Of a stretch of DNA of 64,000 bases, positions 1-11,704 are shown one piece after another (the first letter of the stretch is position 1; every line of letters begins with the position of its first letter). Where the stretch lies: contig LJCV01000033.1 of NCBI GenBank assembly GCA_001298575.1, positions 30,228-94,227 on the forward strand. Reading direction: 5' to 3'. The stretch comes from Actinobacteria bacterium OK074 (GTDB taxonomy: Bacteria; Actinomycetota; Actinomycetes; Streptomycetales; Streptomycetaceae). Position numbers and translations under genes: made by a program. The notes under the pieces are model-generated. The model made no database searches and was not told the DNA's origin. It was given only the letters and a program-made list of their open reading frames with translations.

Positions 1-59
1 GTCTCGATGCGGACGACCTCACCCGCAGGGAGGTCCTCTACGCGGCAGACGGGTATCAC
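1..59 (-). CDS. Rieske-type [2Fe-2S] ferredoxin, N-terminal fragment (cut by window edge)
   Basis: Only the first 19 codons lie in the window. They begin at a GTG at 59, behind a purine-rich GAGAGGGGGG ribosome site, and read VIPVCRVEDLPAGEVVRIE. Such a start (xxPVCxVEDLPxGExxRI) is typical of the small Rieske ferredoxins that feed electrons to ring-hydroxylating-type oxygenases. None of the cluster ligands are visible because they lie outside the window. The gene diverges from the IclR regulator and so probably belongs to the same regulon. It would be a natural electron carrier for the Rieske betaine monooxygenase at 7055-8242, which has no reductase or ferredoxin next to it. The identity rests on a short fragment and is an inference. 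Confidence 0.5.
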   Translation of the reverse strand, partial: MIPVCRVEDLPAGEVVRIE

Positions 60-396
60 AGGCCCCCCTCTCGGTCCGGGACTCGGGGTCCGGGACCGAC
101 TCGGTCCAGGCAGTCAGGGAGTATCGGACCGTCGTTGGTCCGGAACTGTTCCGGTCATCGACCGTCGGTCGCCGATGGGCGGCGACCGGTCGACGACCGG
201 GCCGTCCGGTCCGGTCGGGGAGGATCCGACGAGGATTCGTCCCCTTCCGGGATCCGGACGCTTCGGTAACATGCTGTTTCACATGGCGCACGTGATGGCG
301 CTATGCGCAACAGAATCCGGGCGGGGCGACCGTCACGTCAAGGGGTTCCCGCAGATGCGGCCCAAACAAGGGCCCTCAGGTGGTGAGAGTTGAACT
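60..396. other. Divergent intergenic region between ferredoxin fragment and iclR
   Basis: The 337-bp spacer is rich in GGTCCG/CGGTCC words, including the direct repeat GGTCCGGGAC at 73-82 and 87-96. The short ORFs that cross it in both directions lack family character. It must hold the promoters of both divergent genes. The only element I can support is the 39-bp operator-like sequence at 275-313. Confidence 0.6.
275..313 (+). promoter_or_regulatory. Operator-like element A (candidate IclR site upstream of iclR)
   Basis: This 39-bp stretch begins TGTTTCACATGGCGCA and ends ATGCGCAACAG. It aligns without gaps to a second 39-bp stretch at 1512-1550, with 28 identical positions including the last ten, TGCGCAACAG. 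Both copies start with TGTT and end with AACAG, giving a weak outer dyad. One copy precedes the regulator gene and the other the mscR operon, the usual layout for an autoregulated local regulator. Binding by the IclR protein is inferred. Confidence 0.5.
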
Positions 397-1218
397 ATGA
401 CCCGCACGCAGAGGCAGTCCGACAGCGGCGAGGATCACCAGGAGAAGAGCAGCGGAAAGGGCACACCCAGCGCCGTCCAGTCGGTGGACCGCGCGGTCAG
501 CGTGCTGGAGATCCTCGCGCGGCTCGGTGAGGCGGGGGTCACCGAGATCGCCGACGAGCTGGACGTGCACAAGTCCACCGCGTTCCGGCTGCTCGGCGTG
601 CTGGAGAACCGCGGTCTGGTCGCCCAGGCCAAGGACCGGGGCAAGTACTACCTGGGCGCCGGCGTGCTGCGCCTGGCCGGAGCTGCGGCGGTACGGCTGG
701 ACATCTCGCAGGAGGGTGTCCCCATCTGCCGCGAACTGGCCGACGAACTCGGCGAGACCGTCAACATCGCGGTCCTGGACGACGACGCGGCCGTCAACAT
801 CATGCAGGCCCGCGGCACCGCGTCCGTCACGGCGCAGAACTGGCTGGGCCGGCGCACCCCGCTGCACGCCACGTCCAGCGGAAAGGTGCTGCTCGCGCAC
901 ATGACGCCCACCCTGCGCGAGGGGTTCCTCGCCCGCACGCTGCCCCGGTTCACGGACCGGACGATCACCGGCGCGGTCACGCTGCGCGCCGAACTGGAGG
1001 CGGTGGTCGGGGAGGGGTACGGGGTCACCGTCGAGGAGCTGGAGCTGGGCCTGGCCGCCGTGGCCGCGCCGGTGCGGGCGCACGACGGCAAGGTGATCGC
1101 GGCGATCAGCGTCTCGGGCCCGGTGTACCGGCTCAACACCGACCGGCTCCCGGAACTGACGAAACGCACGGTGGCGGCGGGGGCGGAGCTGTCCCGCCGC
1201 ATGGGCTACGGCTTCTGA
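397..1218 (+). CDS. IclR-family transcriptional regulator
   Basis: The protein has 273 residues, the usual IclR length. Residues 1-28 are a polar tail. A winged helix-turn-helix follows at about 29-90 (AVQSVDRAVSVLEIL, then VTEIADELDVHKSTAFRLL), and an IclR effector domain at about 100-268, with the TPLHATSSGKVLLA segment typical of the ligand pocket. The ATG at 397 follows a GGTGGTGAGAG ribosome site. The gene heads the choline/betaine catabolic island and diverges from a ferredoxin-like gene, so it is the obvious local regulator. Two copies of a 39-bp element, before this gene and before mscR, are candidate binding sites. The effector is unknown; choline, betaine or a demethylation product are the natural guesses. 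Family assignment is secure and regulon assignment is inferred. Confidence 0.93.
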   Translation: MTRTQRQSDSGEDHQEKSSGKGTPSAVQSVDRAVSVLEILARLGEAGVTEIADELDVHKSTAFRLLGVLENRGLVAQAKDRGKYYLGAGVLRLAGAAAVRLDISQEGVPICRELADELGETVNIAVLDDDAAVNIMQARGTASVTAQNWLGRRTPLHATSSGKVLLAHMTPTLREGFLARTLPRFTDRTITGAVTLRAELEAVVGEGYGVTVEELELGLAAVAAPVRAHDGKVIAAISVSGPVYRLNTDRLPELTKRTVAAGAELSRRMGYGF

Positions 1219-1383
1219 GCCGCCGCCCGGCGGGCCGCGGTCGCTGAGCCGCCGCCCGCCGAAACCACCCGCAGAAGCCACCCCCCGAAGCCGCCGCCGA
1301 AGACACCCCGGGCCCCACGAGCCCCGCCCCTACGCCATCCGGCGTACCTCCCACCAGACACACCGCAGTCGGCCCCGTCCCCC

Positions 1384-1426
1384 ACAACGGCGCGGGACCA
1401 GGAATCCCCTGGTCCCGCGCCGTTGT
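1384..1426. terminator. Strong hairpin terminator after iclR
   Basis: Two perfectly complementary 19-base arms (ACAACGGCGCGGGACCAGG at 1384-1402 and its complement at 1408-1426) enclose a 5-base loop. There is no T-run, as is common for high-GC terminators. The hairpin separates iclR from the mscR promoter. Confidence 0.8.
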
Positions 1427-1511
1427 GTGTCCAGGAGGTTTCGCCCGCCCCGTTCCTTTTGCCAAGGGTTAACCCGTACCTCTTGACGGCCCGGCGGCGC
1501 CATTCTCAATA

Positions 1512-1550
1512 TGTTCCTCATCGCGCAACCCATCGTGCATTGCGCAACAG
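1512..1550 (+). promoter_or_regulatory. Operator-like element B (candidate IclR site upstream of mscR)
   Basis: This is the second copy of the 39-bp element at 275-313, 28 of 39 bases identical. It contains the palindrome TTGCGCAA and ends directly before the ribosome site of mscR (AGAGGAG, 1552-1558). That position would suit repression, or a promoter overlapping the site. A regulator contact is inferred and was not seen. Confidence 0.5.
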
Positions 1551-1564
1551 CAGAGGAGCTTGTC

Positions 1565-2646
1565 GTGCCACACGAGGTCCGTGCCGTAGTCGCCGTCAAG
1601 AAAGGCGCACCCGTCGAGGTGCAGACCATCGTGGTGCCCGATCCGGGTCCGGGCGAGGTGCTCGTCAACGTCCAGGCGTGCGGGGTCTGCCACACGGACC
1701 TGCACTACCGGGAGGGCGCGATCAACGACGAGTTCCCGTTCCTGCTCGGCCATGAGGCCGCCGGCACGATCGAGGCGGTCGGCCCGGGCGTCGGCGACCT
1801 GAAGCCCGGCGACTACGTGGTGCTGGCCTGGCGGGCGCCCTGCGGCAGCTGCCGTTCCTGCCGCCGCGGCCGCCCCTGGTACTGCTTCGACTCGCGCAAC
1901 GCCACCCAGCCGATGACCCTGCTGGACGGCACCCCGCTGAGCAACGCCCTGGGCATCGGCGCGTTCGCCGAGAAGACCCTGGTCGCGGCGGGCCAGGCGG
2001 TGAAGATCGACCCGGCCGCCCGCCCGGAGGCCGCGGGCCTGATCGGCTGCGGTGTGATGGCCGGTTACGGCGCCGCCGTCAACACCGGCAAGGTCGGCCG
2101 CGGCGACTCGGTCGCCGTCATCGGCTGCGGCGGGGTCGGCAACGCGGCCATCGCGGGGGCCTGTCTGAACGGCGCCATGAAGGTCATCGCCGTCGACATC
2201 GACGACAAGAAGCTCGACCAGGCCGAGAAGTTCGGCGCCACCCACACCGTCAACTCCCGTGGCACGGACCCGGTCGAGGCGGTGCGGGCGCTCACGGACG
2301 GCTTCGGCGTGGACATCGCGATCGACGCGGTGGGCCGCCCGGAGACCTTCAAACAAGCCTTCTACATGCGCGACCACGCCGGTCTGCTCGTCCAAGTGGG
2401 CGTCCCCTCGCCGGAGTTGAAGGTGGAACTCCCGCTGATCGACGTGTTCTCACGCGGCGGCGCCATCAAGTCCTCCTGGTACGGCGACTGTCTGCCGAGC
2501 CGCGACTTCCCGTTCCTGATCGACCAGTACCTCTACGGCCTGCTCGACCTGAACGCGTTCGTCAGCGAGACCATCGCCCTCGACCAGGTCGAGGAGGCGT
2601 TCGCCAAGATGCAGCGGGGCGAGGTCCTGCGCTCGGTGGTGGTCCT

Positions 2647-2650
<4 letters not shown>
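1565..2650 (+). CDS. mscR: S-(hydroxymethyl)mycothiol dehydrogenase (formaldehyde dehydrogenase)
   Basis: This zinc-dependent medium-chain dehydrogenase has 361 residues from a GTG at 1565; the ribosome site AGAGGAG at 1552-1558 argues against the in-frame ATG at 1511. Visible features are the catalytic zinc motif CGVCHTD (Cys42) with GHE at 62-64, the structural zinc cysteines Cys93, 96, 99 and 107, and a Rossmann motif [13 protein letters not shown]. The sequence matches the actinobacterial MscR/AdhE2 type, which oxidises the adduct of formaldehyde with mycothiol to S-formyl-mycothiol using NAD. Its stop overlaps the start of the MBL-fold hydrolase by 4 bp. Just downstream are demethylating oxidases that release formaldehyde, so its role here is detoxification and recovery of C1 units from betaine breakdown. 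Confidence 0.9.
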
Positions 2651-5878
<3,228 letters not shown>

Positions 5879-5888
5879 GAGGCCCCGC

Positions 5889-7043
5889 GTGTCCCCCAGT
5901 TACGACGTGATCGTCATCGGCCTCGGCGGCATGGGCAGCGCCGCCGCCCACCATCTGTCCGCGCGCGGCGCCCGCGTGCTGGGCCTGGAGAAGTTCAGCC
6001 CGGTGCACAACCGCGGCTCCAGCCACGGCGGTTCACGCATCACCCGGCAGTCGTACTTCGAGGACCCGGCGTACGTACCGCTGCTGCTGCGCGCCTACGA
6101 GCTGTACGAGGACATCGAGCGGGCCACCGGCCGGGAGATCGCCACGCTGTGCGGCGGGGTGATGATGGGCCGCCCCGACTCGCTGACCGTCTCCGGTTCG
6201 CTGCGGGCCGCCCAGCAGTGGGACCTGCCCTACGAGATGCTGGACGCGGCCGGGATCCGCCGCCGTTTCCCCACGCTCGCCCCGCAGGACGACGAGGTCG
6301 CGCTGTACGAGCGCAAGGCCGGTCTGGTCCGCCCCGAGAACATGGTCGCCGCCCATCTCCAGCTGGCCACCCGGCAGGGCGCCGACCTGCGCTTCGAGGA
6401 ACCGGTGCTGCGCTGGGAGCCGTACGGGGGCGGGGTGCGCGTCCACACCGCCCAGGACACGTACACGGCGGGCCAGTTGGTGATCTGTCCGGGGGCGTGG
6501 GCGCCGCGGCTGCTCACCGATCTCGGGGTGCCGTTCACCATCGAGCGGCAGGTCATGTACTGGTTCCAGCCGAAGAACGGCGTCGAGCCGTTCCTGCCGG
6601 AGCGGCACCCGGTCTACATCTGGGAGAACGCCGACGCCGTCCAGATCTACGGCTTCCCCGCCATCGACGGCCCGGACCTCGGCGCCAAGGCGGCCTTCTT
6701 CCGCAAGGGTGTGGTCTGCACCCCGGAGACCATCGACCGCACGGTCCACGAGGACGAGATCCGGGCCATGGCCGAGCACCTGTCCGGGTCCCTCCCGGAC
6801 CTGCCCGGCACCTTCCTGAAGGCCGCCACCTGCATGTACTCCAACACTCCGGACGAGCACTTCGTCCTGGCCCGCCATCCCGCGCACCCGGAGTCGGTCA
6901 CTGTGGCCTGCGGGTTCTCCGGGCACGGCTTCAAGTTCGTGCCGGTGGTCGGCGAGATCGTCGCCGACCTGGCCCTGACCGGCACCACCGCTCACCCGAT
7001 CGGCCTGTTCGACCCTCGCCGACTCGCCGCCGCGTACGCCTGA
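5889..7043 (+). CDS. Monomeric sarcosine oxidase / N-methyl amino acid oxidase
   Basis: The protein has 384 residues, with FAD motif [13 protein letters not shown] near the N-terminus and the motif [11 protein letters not shown]. Its Cys315 is the covalent FAD attachment cysteine of monomeric sarcosine oxidases. The GTG at 5889 follows a perfect AGGAGG that overlaps the stop of the preceding gene. The family oxidises sarcosine (or N-methyl-tryptophan) to glycine with release of formaldehyde and hydrogen peroxide. Position between dimethylglycine oxidase and betaine monooxygenase makes sarcosine the likely substrate. No alpha/beta/gamma/delta heterotetrameric sarcosine oxidase genes are present. 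Confidence 0.9.
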   Translation: MSPSYDVIVIGLGGMGSAAAHHLSARGARVLGLEKFSPVHNRGSSHGGSRITRQSYFEDPAYVPLLLRAYELYEDIERATGREIATLCGGVMMGRPDSLTVSGSLRAAQQWDLPYEMLDAAGIRRRFPTLAPQDDEVALYERKAGLVRPENMVAAHLQLATRQGADLRFEEPVLRWEPYGGGVRVHTAQDTYTAGQLVICPGAWAPRLLTDLGVPFTIERQVMYWFQPKNGVEPFLPERHPVYIWENADAVQIYGFPAIDGPDLGAKAAFFRKGVVCTPETIDRTVHEDEIRAMAEHLSGSLPDLPGTFLKAATCMYSNTPDEHFVLARHPAHPESVTVACGFSGHGFKFVPVVGEIVADLALTGTTAHPIGLFDPRRLAAAYA

Positions 7044-7054
7044 GGAGCACGCTC

Positions 7055-8242
7055 GTGACGACGATCCCCGCCCCCGAATCCCCCCTGCCGGTCGCGCCGC
7101 AGCAGCCGTCCCCGCTGCCGGCGGCCCCCGGCGCGCTGCCGCCGAGCCTGCTCGCCACCCTGCCGGGGCACTACTACACCGACCCGGAGATCTTCCGCCA
7201 AGAACAGGAACACCTGTTCGAAGAAATGTGGTTCTGTGCCGTCCGCGGCGCCGACCTCGCCAAACCCGGCGCCTTCCGCACCGTCCAGGTCGGCCGCGAG
7301 AGCGTGCTGATCACCCGCTCGCGCACCGGTGAGCTGCGCGCCTTCCTCAACATCTGCCGCCACCGCGGTGCCCGGCTGTGCGTGGAGGAGGCCGGCGAGG
7401 TCCGGCGCAACCTCCAGTGCCCGTACCACGCCTGGACCTACGACCTGGACGGCAAGCTGGTGGCCGCCCCCAACCTGGTCAAGATGCCCGACGTCGACCG
7501 GGTCGAGTACGGCCTGGTCAAGGTCGCCCTGCGGGAGTGGCTCGGCTACGCCTGGGTCTGCCTGGCCGACGAGCCGCCCTCCTTCGAGGAGACGGTGATG
7601 GGCGCGGCCGTCGAGCGGCTGGGCAACGCGGCCGCGATCGACCACTACGGCACCGAGAACCTCGCGCTCGGCAAGCGGATCGTCTACGACGTCAAGGCGA
7701 ACTGGAAGCTGATCGTCGAGAACTTCATGGAGTGCTACCACTGCGCCACGATCCACCCCGAACTCACCGACGTGCTCCCGGAGTTCGCCGAGGGGTACGC
7801 GGCCCAGTACTACGTGGGCCACGGCGCCGAGTTCGGCGAGGGCATCGAGGGCTTCACGGTCGACGGCAGCGAGGGCTTCGCCAAGCTGCCCGCGGTCTCC
7901 GCGGACCAGGACCGCCGCTACTACGCCATCACGGTGAAACCGACCGTCTTCATCAACCTCGTCCCGGACCACGTGATCCTGCACCGCATGTTCCCGCTGG
8001 CCGAGGACCGCACCATCGTCGAGTGCGACTGGTTGTACGCGCCCGAGGTCGTCGAGTCGGGTGCCGACGTGTCGAAGTCGGTGGAACTGTTCCACCGGGT
8101 GAACGAACAGGACTTCGAAGCCTGTGAACGGACGCAGCCCGCGATGGCCTCGCGGGCGTACCGGAAGGGTGGTGTGCTGGTCCCGACCGAACACCACATC
8201 GGGATCTTCCACGAGTGGCTGTTGCAGAAGCTGAACAGCTGA
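7055..8242 (+). CDS. gbcA: Rieske oxygenase, probable glycine betaine monooxygenase alpha subunit
   Basis: The 395-residue protein starts at the GTG at 7055 behind TGAGGAGCA. The reading frame is open much further upstream, but that part overlaps the sarcosine oxidase gene out of frame. A Pro/Ala-rich tail (1-35) precedes a Rieske [2Fe-2S] domain with Cys101-x-His103 and Cys122-x2-His125. The catalytic domain has NFMECYHCATIHPEL, where His229 and His234 are the expected ferrous-iron ligands. In GbcAB/BmoAB-type systems this subunit demethylates glycine betaine to dimethylglycine and formaldehyde. The neighbours supply the next two steps. No reductase (GbcB) is in the window; the ferredoxin-like fragment at 1-59 may be part of the electron chain. 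Other Rieske substrates (carnitine, stachydrine) cannot be excluded from sequence alone. Confidence 0.85.
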   Translation: MTTIPAPESPLPVAPQQPSPLPAAPGALPPSLLATLPGHYYTDPEIFRQEQEHLFEEMWFCAVRGADLAKPGAFRTVQVGRESVLITRSRTGELRAFLNICRHRGARLCVEEAGEVRRNLQCPYHAWTYDLDGKLVAAPNLVKMPDVDRVEYGLVKVALREWLGYAWVCLADEPPSFEETVMGAAVERLGNAAAIDHYGTENLALGKRIVYDVKANWKLIVENFMECYHCATIHPELTDVLPEFAEGYAAQYYVGHGAEFGEGIEGFTVDGSEGFAKLPAVSADQDRRYYAITVKPTVFINLVPDHVILHRMFPLAEDRTIVECDWLYAPEVVESGADVSKSVELFHRVNEQDFEACERTQPAMASRAYRKGGVLVPTEHHIGIFHEWLLQKLNS

Positions 8243-8411
8243 TCAGAACACCGCACGGGGATCCGGTCCCGAACGGGCGAGCGAGCGTCCGGTCCCGGCT
8301 CCCCGACCGGGCGTGTTGATCATCACATTCGGCATGAACCGCCGCCGGAAGGTTAGGCGCCCAGCCGCGAGAGCGCCCGCCACACGGCGCTGACCAGGAG
8401 GAACGTAGAAC

Positions 8412-9878
8412 ATGCCCGAACTTTTCATCGGCGGAGCATGGCGGTCCGCGCTCGACGGGCGCACCCGCGAGATCCACTGCCCCGCCGACGGCACCCTGGT
8501 CGGCGTCGTCGACGAGGCCGGCGCCAAGGACACCGTCGAGGCAATCGCCGCCGCGCGCCGCGCCTTCGACGAGGGCCCCTGGCCCACCACTCCGGCGGCC
8601 GACCGCGGCGACCTGCTGCTGCGCGTCGCCGACCTCCTCGTCCGCGACAAGGAGGCCCTCGCCCGCGCCGAGTCCCTGAACACCGGCAAGCGGCTGGTCG
8701 AGAGCCTGTACGACATCGACGACATCGTGAACTGCTTCCGCTACTTCGCGAAGGCGGCCACCGCCGAGACCGGCCGGGTGATCGACACCGGCCAGGCCGC
8801 GGTCGACAGCCGGGTCGTGTACGAACCGGTCGGCGTCTGCGCGCTGATCACGCCGTGGAACTACCCGCTGCTCCAGACGGCGTGGAAGGTCGCCCCGGCG
8901 CTGGCCGCCGGCAACACCTTCGTCCTCAAGCCGAGCGAGCTGACCCCGCACACCGCGATCCACCTGCTGCGACTGCTGGACGAGGCCGGGCTCCCGGCGG
9001 GCGTGGCGAACCTGGTCCTGGGCGCGGGCCCGGAGGCGGGCGCCCCGCTCGCCGACCACCCGGACGTGGACCTCCTCTCCTTCACCGGGGGCCTGCTGAC
9101 CGGCCGGAGTCTGATGGCCGCCGCCGCCCCCACGGTCAAGAAGGTCGCCCTGGAGCTGGGCGGCAAGAACCCGAACATCGTCTTCGCCGACGCCGACTTC
9201 GACACGGCCGTCGACATGGCGCTGACCGCGGTCTTCCTGCACTCGGGCCAGGTCTGCTCGGCGGGCGCCCGGCTGCTGGTGGAGGACTCGCTGCACGACC
9301 GGTTCGTCGACGAGGTCGTCCGCCGCGCCTCCGCCATCCGGCTCGGCGGGCCGTTCGACGAGCGGGCGCAGACCGGTCCGCTGATCTCGGCGGCCCACCG
9401 CGAGAAGGTCGAGGCGTACGTCGCCAAGGGCCTGGCGGAGGGTGCGGTGCTGCGCTGCGGCGGCGCCCGGCCGGAGGGCGCCGCCTACGCGGAGGGGTAC
9501 TACTACCCGCCCACCGTGCTGGACGACTGCACGGGCGGAATGTCCGTGGTCCAGGACGAGTCCTTCGGCCCGGTGCTCACCGTCGAGCGCTTCACCGACG
9601 AGGCCGAGGCCGTCCGGCTGGCCAACGACACGATCTACGGCCTGGCCGGCGCCGTCTTCACCACCGACGGGGCGAAGGCGCAGCGGGTCGCGGCCCGGCT
9701 GCGACTCGGCACCGTGTGGATCAACGACTACCACCCCTACGTGCCGCAGGCCGAGTGGGGCGGTTTCAAGCAGTCCGGCTTCGGCCGGGAACTGGGGCCC
9801 TCGGGACTCGCCGAGTACCGGGAGGCCAAGCACATCTGGCGCAACACCGACCCCTCCCCCCAGGGCTGGTTCGACTGA
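8412..9878 (+). CDS. betB: Betaine-aldehyde dehydrogenase (aldehyde dehydrogenase family)
   Basis: The protein has 488 residues and is a full-length ALDH. Features include TPWNYPL in the coenzyme domain, [11 protein letters not shown] with general base Glu248, GQVCSAG with catalytic Cys282, and ESFGPVLTV in the C-terminal part. The start ATG at 8412 is preceded by AGGAGGAACGT. A 169-bp spacer separates it from the Rieske gene, so it may have its own promoter. Placed beside choline oxidase, it would oxidise betaine aldehyde to glycine betaine with NAD(P). Choline oxidase can do that step too, so this enzyme may clear leaked aldehyde or serve other amino aldehydes. Family is certain; the substrate is inferred from context. 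Confidence 0.87.
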   Translation: MPELFIGGAWRSALDGRTREIHCPADGTLVGVVDEAGAKDTVEAIAAARRAFDEGPWPTTPAADRGDLLLRVADLLVRDKEALARAESLNTGKRLVESLYDIDDIVNCFRYFAKAATAETGRVIDTGQAAVDSRVVYEPVGVCALITPWNYPLLQTAWKVAPALAAGNTFVLKPSELTPHTAIHLLRLLDEAGLPAGVANLVLGAGPEAGAPLADHPDVDLLSFTGGLLTGRSLMAAAAPTVKKVALELGGKNPNIVFADADFDTAVDMALTAVFLHSGQVCSAGARLLVEDSLHDRFVDEVVRRASAIRLGGPFDERAQTGPLISAAHREKVEAYVAKGLAEGAVLRCGGARPEGAAYAEGYYYPPTVLDDCTGGMSVVQDESFGPVLTVERFTDEAEAVRLANDTIYGLAGAVFTTDGAKAQRVAARLRLGTVWINDYHPYVPQAEWGGFKQSGFGRELGPSGLAEYREAKHIWRNTDPSPQGWFD

Positions 9879-9915
9879 CCCGCCCGCCCCGGGCACCCCG
9901 GTCATCTCGTTCCGG

Positions 9916-9994
9916 TAACTCCCGCCACCACGACCGGACTTGGCAGCCCCATTCTGCTAACTCTTGCTAACTCCCGCGTAACTCCACGTAACAG
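9916..9994 (+). promoter_or_regulatory. Phased TAACTC repeats upstream of the permease
   Basis: The word TAACTC occurs at 9958, 9968 and 9979, followed by TAACAG at 9989; an earlier TAACTC lies at 9916. The spacing of 10, 11 and 10 bp places the four clustered copies on one face of the helix. They lie about 100-130 bp before the permease ATG, so they may bind a cooperative regulator. Which protein binds is unknown. Confidence 0.45.
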
Positions 9995-10089
9995 AAAGAT
10001 CATTACCCCCACGTATAACTACCCCCCTCACGCACCAGGCACCCGCAGGAGCCGCCGCCTCCCCTCCCCGGCTCATCAGGAGTAAGCCC

Positions 10090-11655
10090 ATGTCGACAAC
10101 CGAGAAACCATCCGCCCCACAGCACGAGGACGACGCCGAACTCGCCGAGTTCGGATACAAGCCCGAACTCAAGCGCAGCCTCGGCAACTTCCACACCTTC
10201 GCCGCCGGCATCAGCTACATCTCCATCCTCACCGGCACCTTCCAGCTGTTCTACTTCGGCTACGGCAGCGGCGGCCCCGCCTACTGGTGGTCGTGGCCGA
10301 TGGTGTTCGTCGGCCAGTTCATGGTCGCCCTCTGCTTCGCCGAGCTGGCCGCGCGCTACCCGGTCGCGGGCTCGGTCTACAACTGGTCCAAGAAAGTGGG
10401 CAATCCGCATCTGGGCTGGCTCGCGGGCTGGATGATGCTGATCGCGTCGATCGTGTCCATCGCGGCGGTGGCCCTCGCCTACCAGCTGACGCTGCCTCAG
10501 ATCTCGTCGTTCTTCCAGTTCGTGGGCGACGGCACCGGCAAGTACGACGTGGCGACCAACGCGGTGATCCTGGCCGCCGTACTGATCCTCTTCACGACGC
10601 TCGTGAACGCCTTCGGCGTCAAGCTGATGGCCACCATCAACACGGCGGGCGTGTTCATCGAGCTGATCGCCACGGTCGTGCTGATCATCCTGTTCGCCGT
10701 GCACATCACGCGCGGCCCGCAGGTCGTCACGGAGACGAACGGTACGGGCGCCGGGCACACGACGGGCTATCTGGGCGCGTTCATGGTGGCGTCGCTGGCG
10801 TCGGCGTACGTCATGTACGGCTTCGACACGGCCGCCTCGCTCGGTGAGGAGTCGGTGAACCCCTCGCGCAACGCGCCGCGCGCCATCATCCGCGCGATCG
10901 TCGCCTCCTTCGTGCTGGGCGGTCTGGTGCTGCTGCTCGGCCTGATGAGCGTCTCCAGCCTCAAGGGCGACAAGCTGTCCACGGACGGCCTCCAGTACAT
11001 CGTGCTCGACGTGCTCGGCTCGACGGCCGGCAAGGCGATGCTGTGGTGCGTGCTGATCGCGGTCACCGTCTGCGCGCTGGCCGTGCACACGGCGGCGATC
11101 CGGCTGGCGTTCGCCATGGCCCGCGACAACAACCTGCCCGCGTCCTCGCTGCTGGCGAAGGTCAGCCCGCGCTTCCAGACGCCGGTGCTCCCGGCCGTGA
11201 TCATCGGCATCCTGGCGCTGGCCATCCTGGTGGTCAACATCCGCCAGCCGCAGATCTTCACCGTGGTCACCAGTATCGGCATCGTGATGATCTACCTCGC
11301 CTACCTCGGTGTCACCGTGCCGATGCTGGTGGCCCGGGTGCGCGGCAAGTGGCAGCCCGCGGGCGACGGCAAGTTCTCGCTCGGCAAGTGGGGGCTGATC
11401 GTCAACGTCGTGGCCGTGGTGTGGGGCGCGGGCATGACCCTCAACCTGCTGTGGCCGCGCGACTCCGTCTACAACGCGACCGCGCCGTTCCACTGGTACC
11501 TCCAGTGGGGCGCGGTGCTCTTCGTCGGCATCATCGCCGGCGGCGGGTTCGCCTACTACTGGTTCATCCAGCGGCACAAGACGGGCGTCCTGGAGTCGCA
11601 CCGCCTCGAAGAGACCGCCCCGCCCGCGTCGCTGGCCGCCCCCGCCACCGACTGA
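10090..11655 (+). CDS. APC-superfamily permease, putative choline/betaine or amino-acid importer
   Basis: This 521-residue integral membrane protein has about 12 hydrophobic segments and the APC features ELAARYPVAGSVYNW (helix 2-3 region) and a TAASLGEES-type segment (helix 6). A polar N-terminus precedes KRSLGNFHTFAAGISYISILTG, the usual first-helix signature. The ATG at 10090 lies behind CAGGAGTAAGCCC. Relatives carry amino acids, GABA, ethanolamine or choline. Lying 49 bp upstream of choline oxidase, it is likely the uptake system for the pathway's substrate. The substrate cannot be read from sequence. Confidence 0.82.
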   Translation: MSTTEKPSAPQHEDDAELAEFGYKPELKRSLGNFHTFAAGISYISILTGTFQLFYFGYGSGGPAYWWSWPMVFVGQFMVALCFAELAARYPVAGSVYNWSKKVGNPHLGWLAGWMMLIASIVSIAAVALAYQLTLPQISSFFQFVGDGTGKYDVATNAVILAAVLILFTTLVNAFGVKLMATINTAGVFIELIATVVLIILFAVHITRGPQVVTETNGTGAGHTTGYLGAFMVASLASAYVMYGFDTAASLGEESVNPSRNAPRAIIRAIVASFVLGGLVLLLGLMSVSSLKGDKLSTDGLQYIVLDVLGSTAGKAMLWCVLIAVTVCALAVHTAAIRLAFAMARDNNLPASSLLAKVSPRFQTPVLPAVIIGILALAILVVNIRQPQIFTVVTSIGIVMIYLAYLGVTVPMLVARVRGKWQPAGDGKFSLGKWGLIVNVVAVVWGAGMTLNLLWPRDSVYNATAPFHWYLQWGAVLFVGIIAGGGFAYYWFIQRHKTGVLESHRLEETAPPASLAAPATD

Positions 11656-11704
11656 ATCCCGCCCGATCCCTGCTGGATTCCCGCTACAAGGAGGTCAACT
11701 CCCC

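Larger units (their letters stand above)
1219..1564. other. iclR-mscR intergenic region
   Basis: Of the 346 bp, about 1219-1380 is C-rich spacer without recognisable features. The rest contains the terminator at 1384-1426 and the promoter/operator zone of mscR, with operator-like element B at 1512-1550. Confidence 0.6.

Noticed and set aside
7-393. 128-codon plus-strand ORF at the left edge
   Set aside because: The product is low-complexity Arg/Gly/Pro without family character and would cover the divergent promoter region of iclR; the minus-strand ferredoxin start is a better reading of positions 1-59.
6149-7054. N-terminal extension of the Rieske oxygenase frame
   Set aside because: It overlaps the sarcosine oxidase gene out of frame and has no Rieske-family sequence; GTG at 7055 has a good ribosome site and gives the right length.
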